From Acidimicrobiaceae bacterium (GTDB lineage Bacteria > Actinomycetota > Acidimicrobiia > Acidimicrobiales > Poriferisodalaceae), in contig JAPOPC010000044.1 in the NCBI GenBank assembly GCA_026713105.1, positions 57,011 to 121,010 on the forward strand: 64,000 bases of DNA, written 5' to 3'. This document shows positions 63,980 to 64,000 of this stretch, piece after piece. Made by a program: the position numbers and the translations under genes. The notes under the pieces are model-generated. The model was given only the letters and a program-made list of their open reading frames with translations, was not told the DNA's origin and searched no databases. Within the stretch, counting starts at the first letter, position 1. The number at the start of each line of letters is the position of its first letter.

Positions 63980-64000
63980 GCCGCAAGGTGACCGACCCCG

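Overview
The window is a gene-dense piece of chromosome from a high-GC bacterium. I read it as an actinobacterium, most likely of the Acidimicrobiia type. The reasons are the high G+C, many GTG starts, a DUF222/HNH protein of the 13E12 type, an LLM flavin oxidoreductase, a one-anchor (type B) succinate dehydrogenase in the order C-A-B, the MoxR/VWA pair also found in mycobacteria, and an HD protein matching the C-terminal half of actinobacterial CCA-adding enzymes. This placement is inference: there is no rRNA here. A marine or host-associated life is suggested by choline-O-sulfate/choline/betaine genes, NhaA, a cation-pumping pyrophosphatase and several toxin-antitoxin loci.

Layout. 0-9 kb: nitroreductase (cut by the window edge), Fpg/Nei glycosylase, SCP2-like protein, hemB, aquaporin, a two-gene nuclease module (PD-(D/E)XK + HEPN-like protein and a RusA-like resolvase), a zinc-type dehydrogenase, thrS. 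9-19 kb: dnaE, an HD protein, TerC, NfeD-like/flotillin pair, a flavin/F420-type oxidase, a PQQ-type sugar dehydrogenase lipoprotein. 19-28 kb: two tandem secreted beta-propeller paralogues, then sdhCAB. 28-29.5 kb: a degenerate GH2-like protein, then a short tRNA gene with a CUA (amber) anticodon whose fold matches pyrrolysine tRNA. 29.5-39.4 kb: MoxR/VWA pair, TetR, LLM oxidoreductase, STAS protein, nhaA, hppA. 39.4-43.1 kb: a toxin-antitoxin island holding a VapC/Phd-type pair, a lipoprotein, a VapBC45-like pair, and a second Phd-type antitoxin whose toxin is truncated. 43.1-51.7 kb: a choline/glycine-betaine cluster (fused double permease, ATPase, TetR, GMC dehydrogenase, binding protein, choline sulfatase). 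51.9-64 kb: amt, DUF368, topA, MFS, tmk, holB, tRNA-Thr(CGU), HNH protein, DUF4389 protein and a small membrane protein.

Three things stand out. First, the amber-decoding tRNA at 29338-29405: a 68-nt molecule with no linker between acceptor and D stems, a 4-nt D loop and a 1x2 internal loop in the anticodon stem. These features are characteristic, from memory, of pyrrolysine tRNAs of the Methanomassiliicoccales class. Its neighbourhood handles betaine and choline, the parent compounds of methylamines, although no pylS/B/C/D gene is visible. Second, a family of roughly 105-bp imperfect palindromes has six copies. Five sit 8-18 bp after the stop codon of an intact gene, and the sixth was carried into a duplication of the hppA 3' end together with a toxin-antitoxin locus. 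Third, the RusA-like/PD-(D/E)XK-HEPN gene pair has the look of an uncharacterised conflict or repair module.

The genome also tolerates small in-frame duplications and simple-sequence growth: a doubled palindrome inside terC, an 18-bp tandem repeat in sdhB, duplicated gene junctions in the sdh and betaine operons, and Gly/Ser/Asp-rich linkers in dnaE, topA and the SCP2-like gene.
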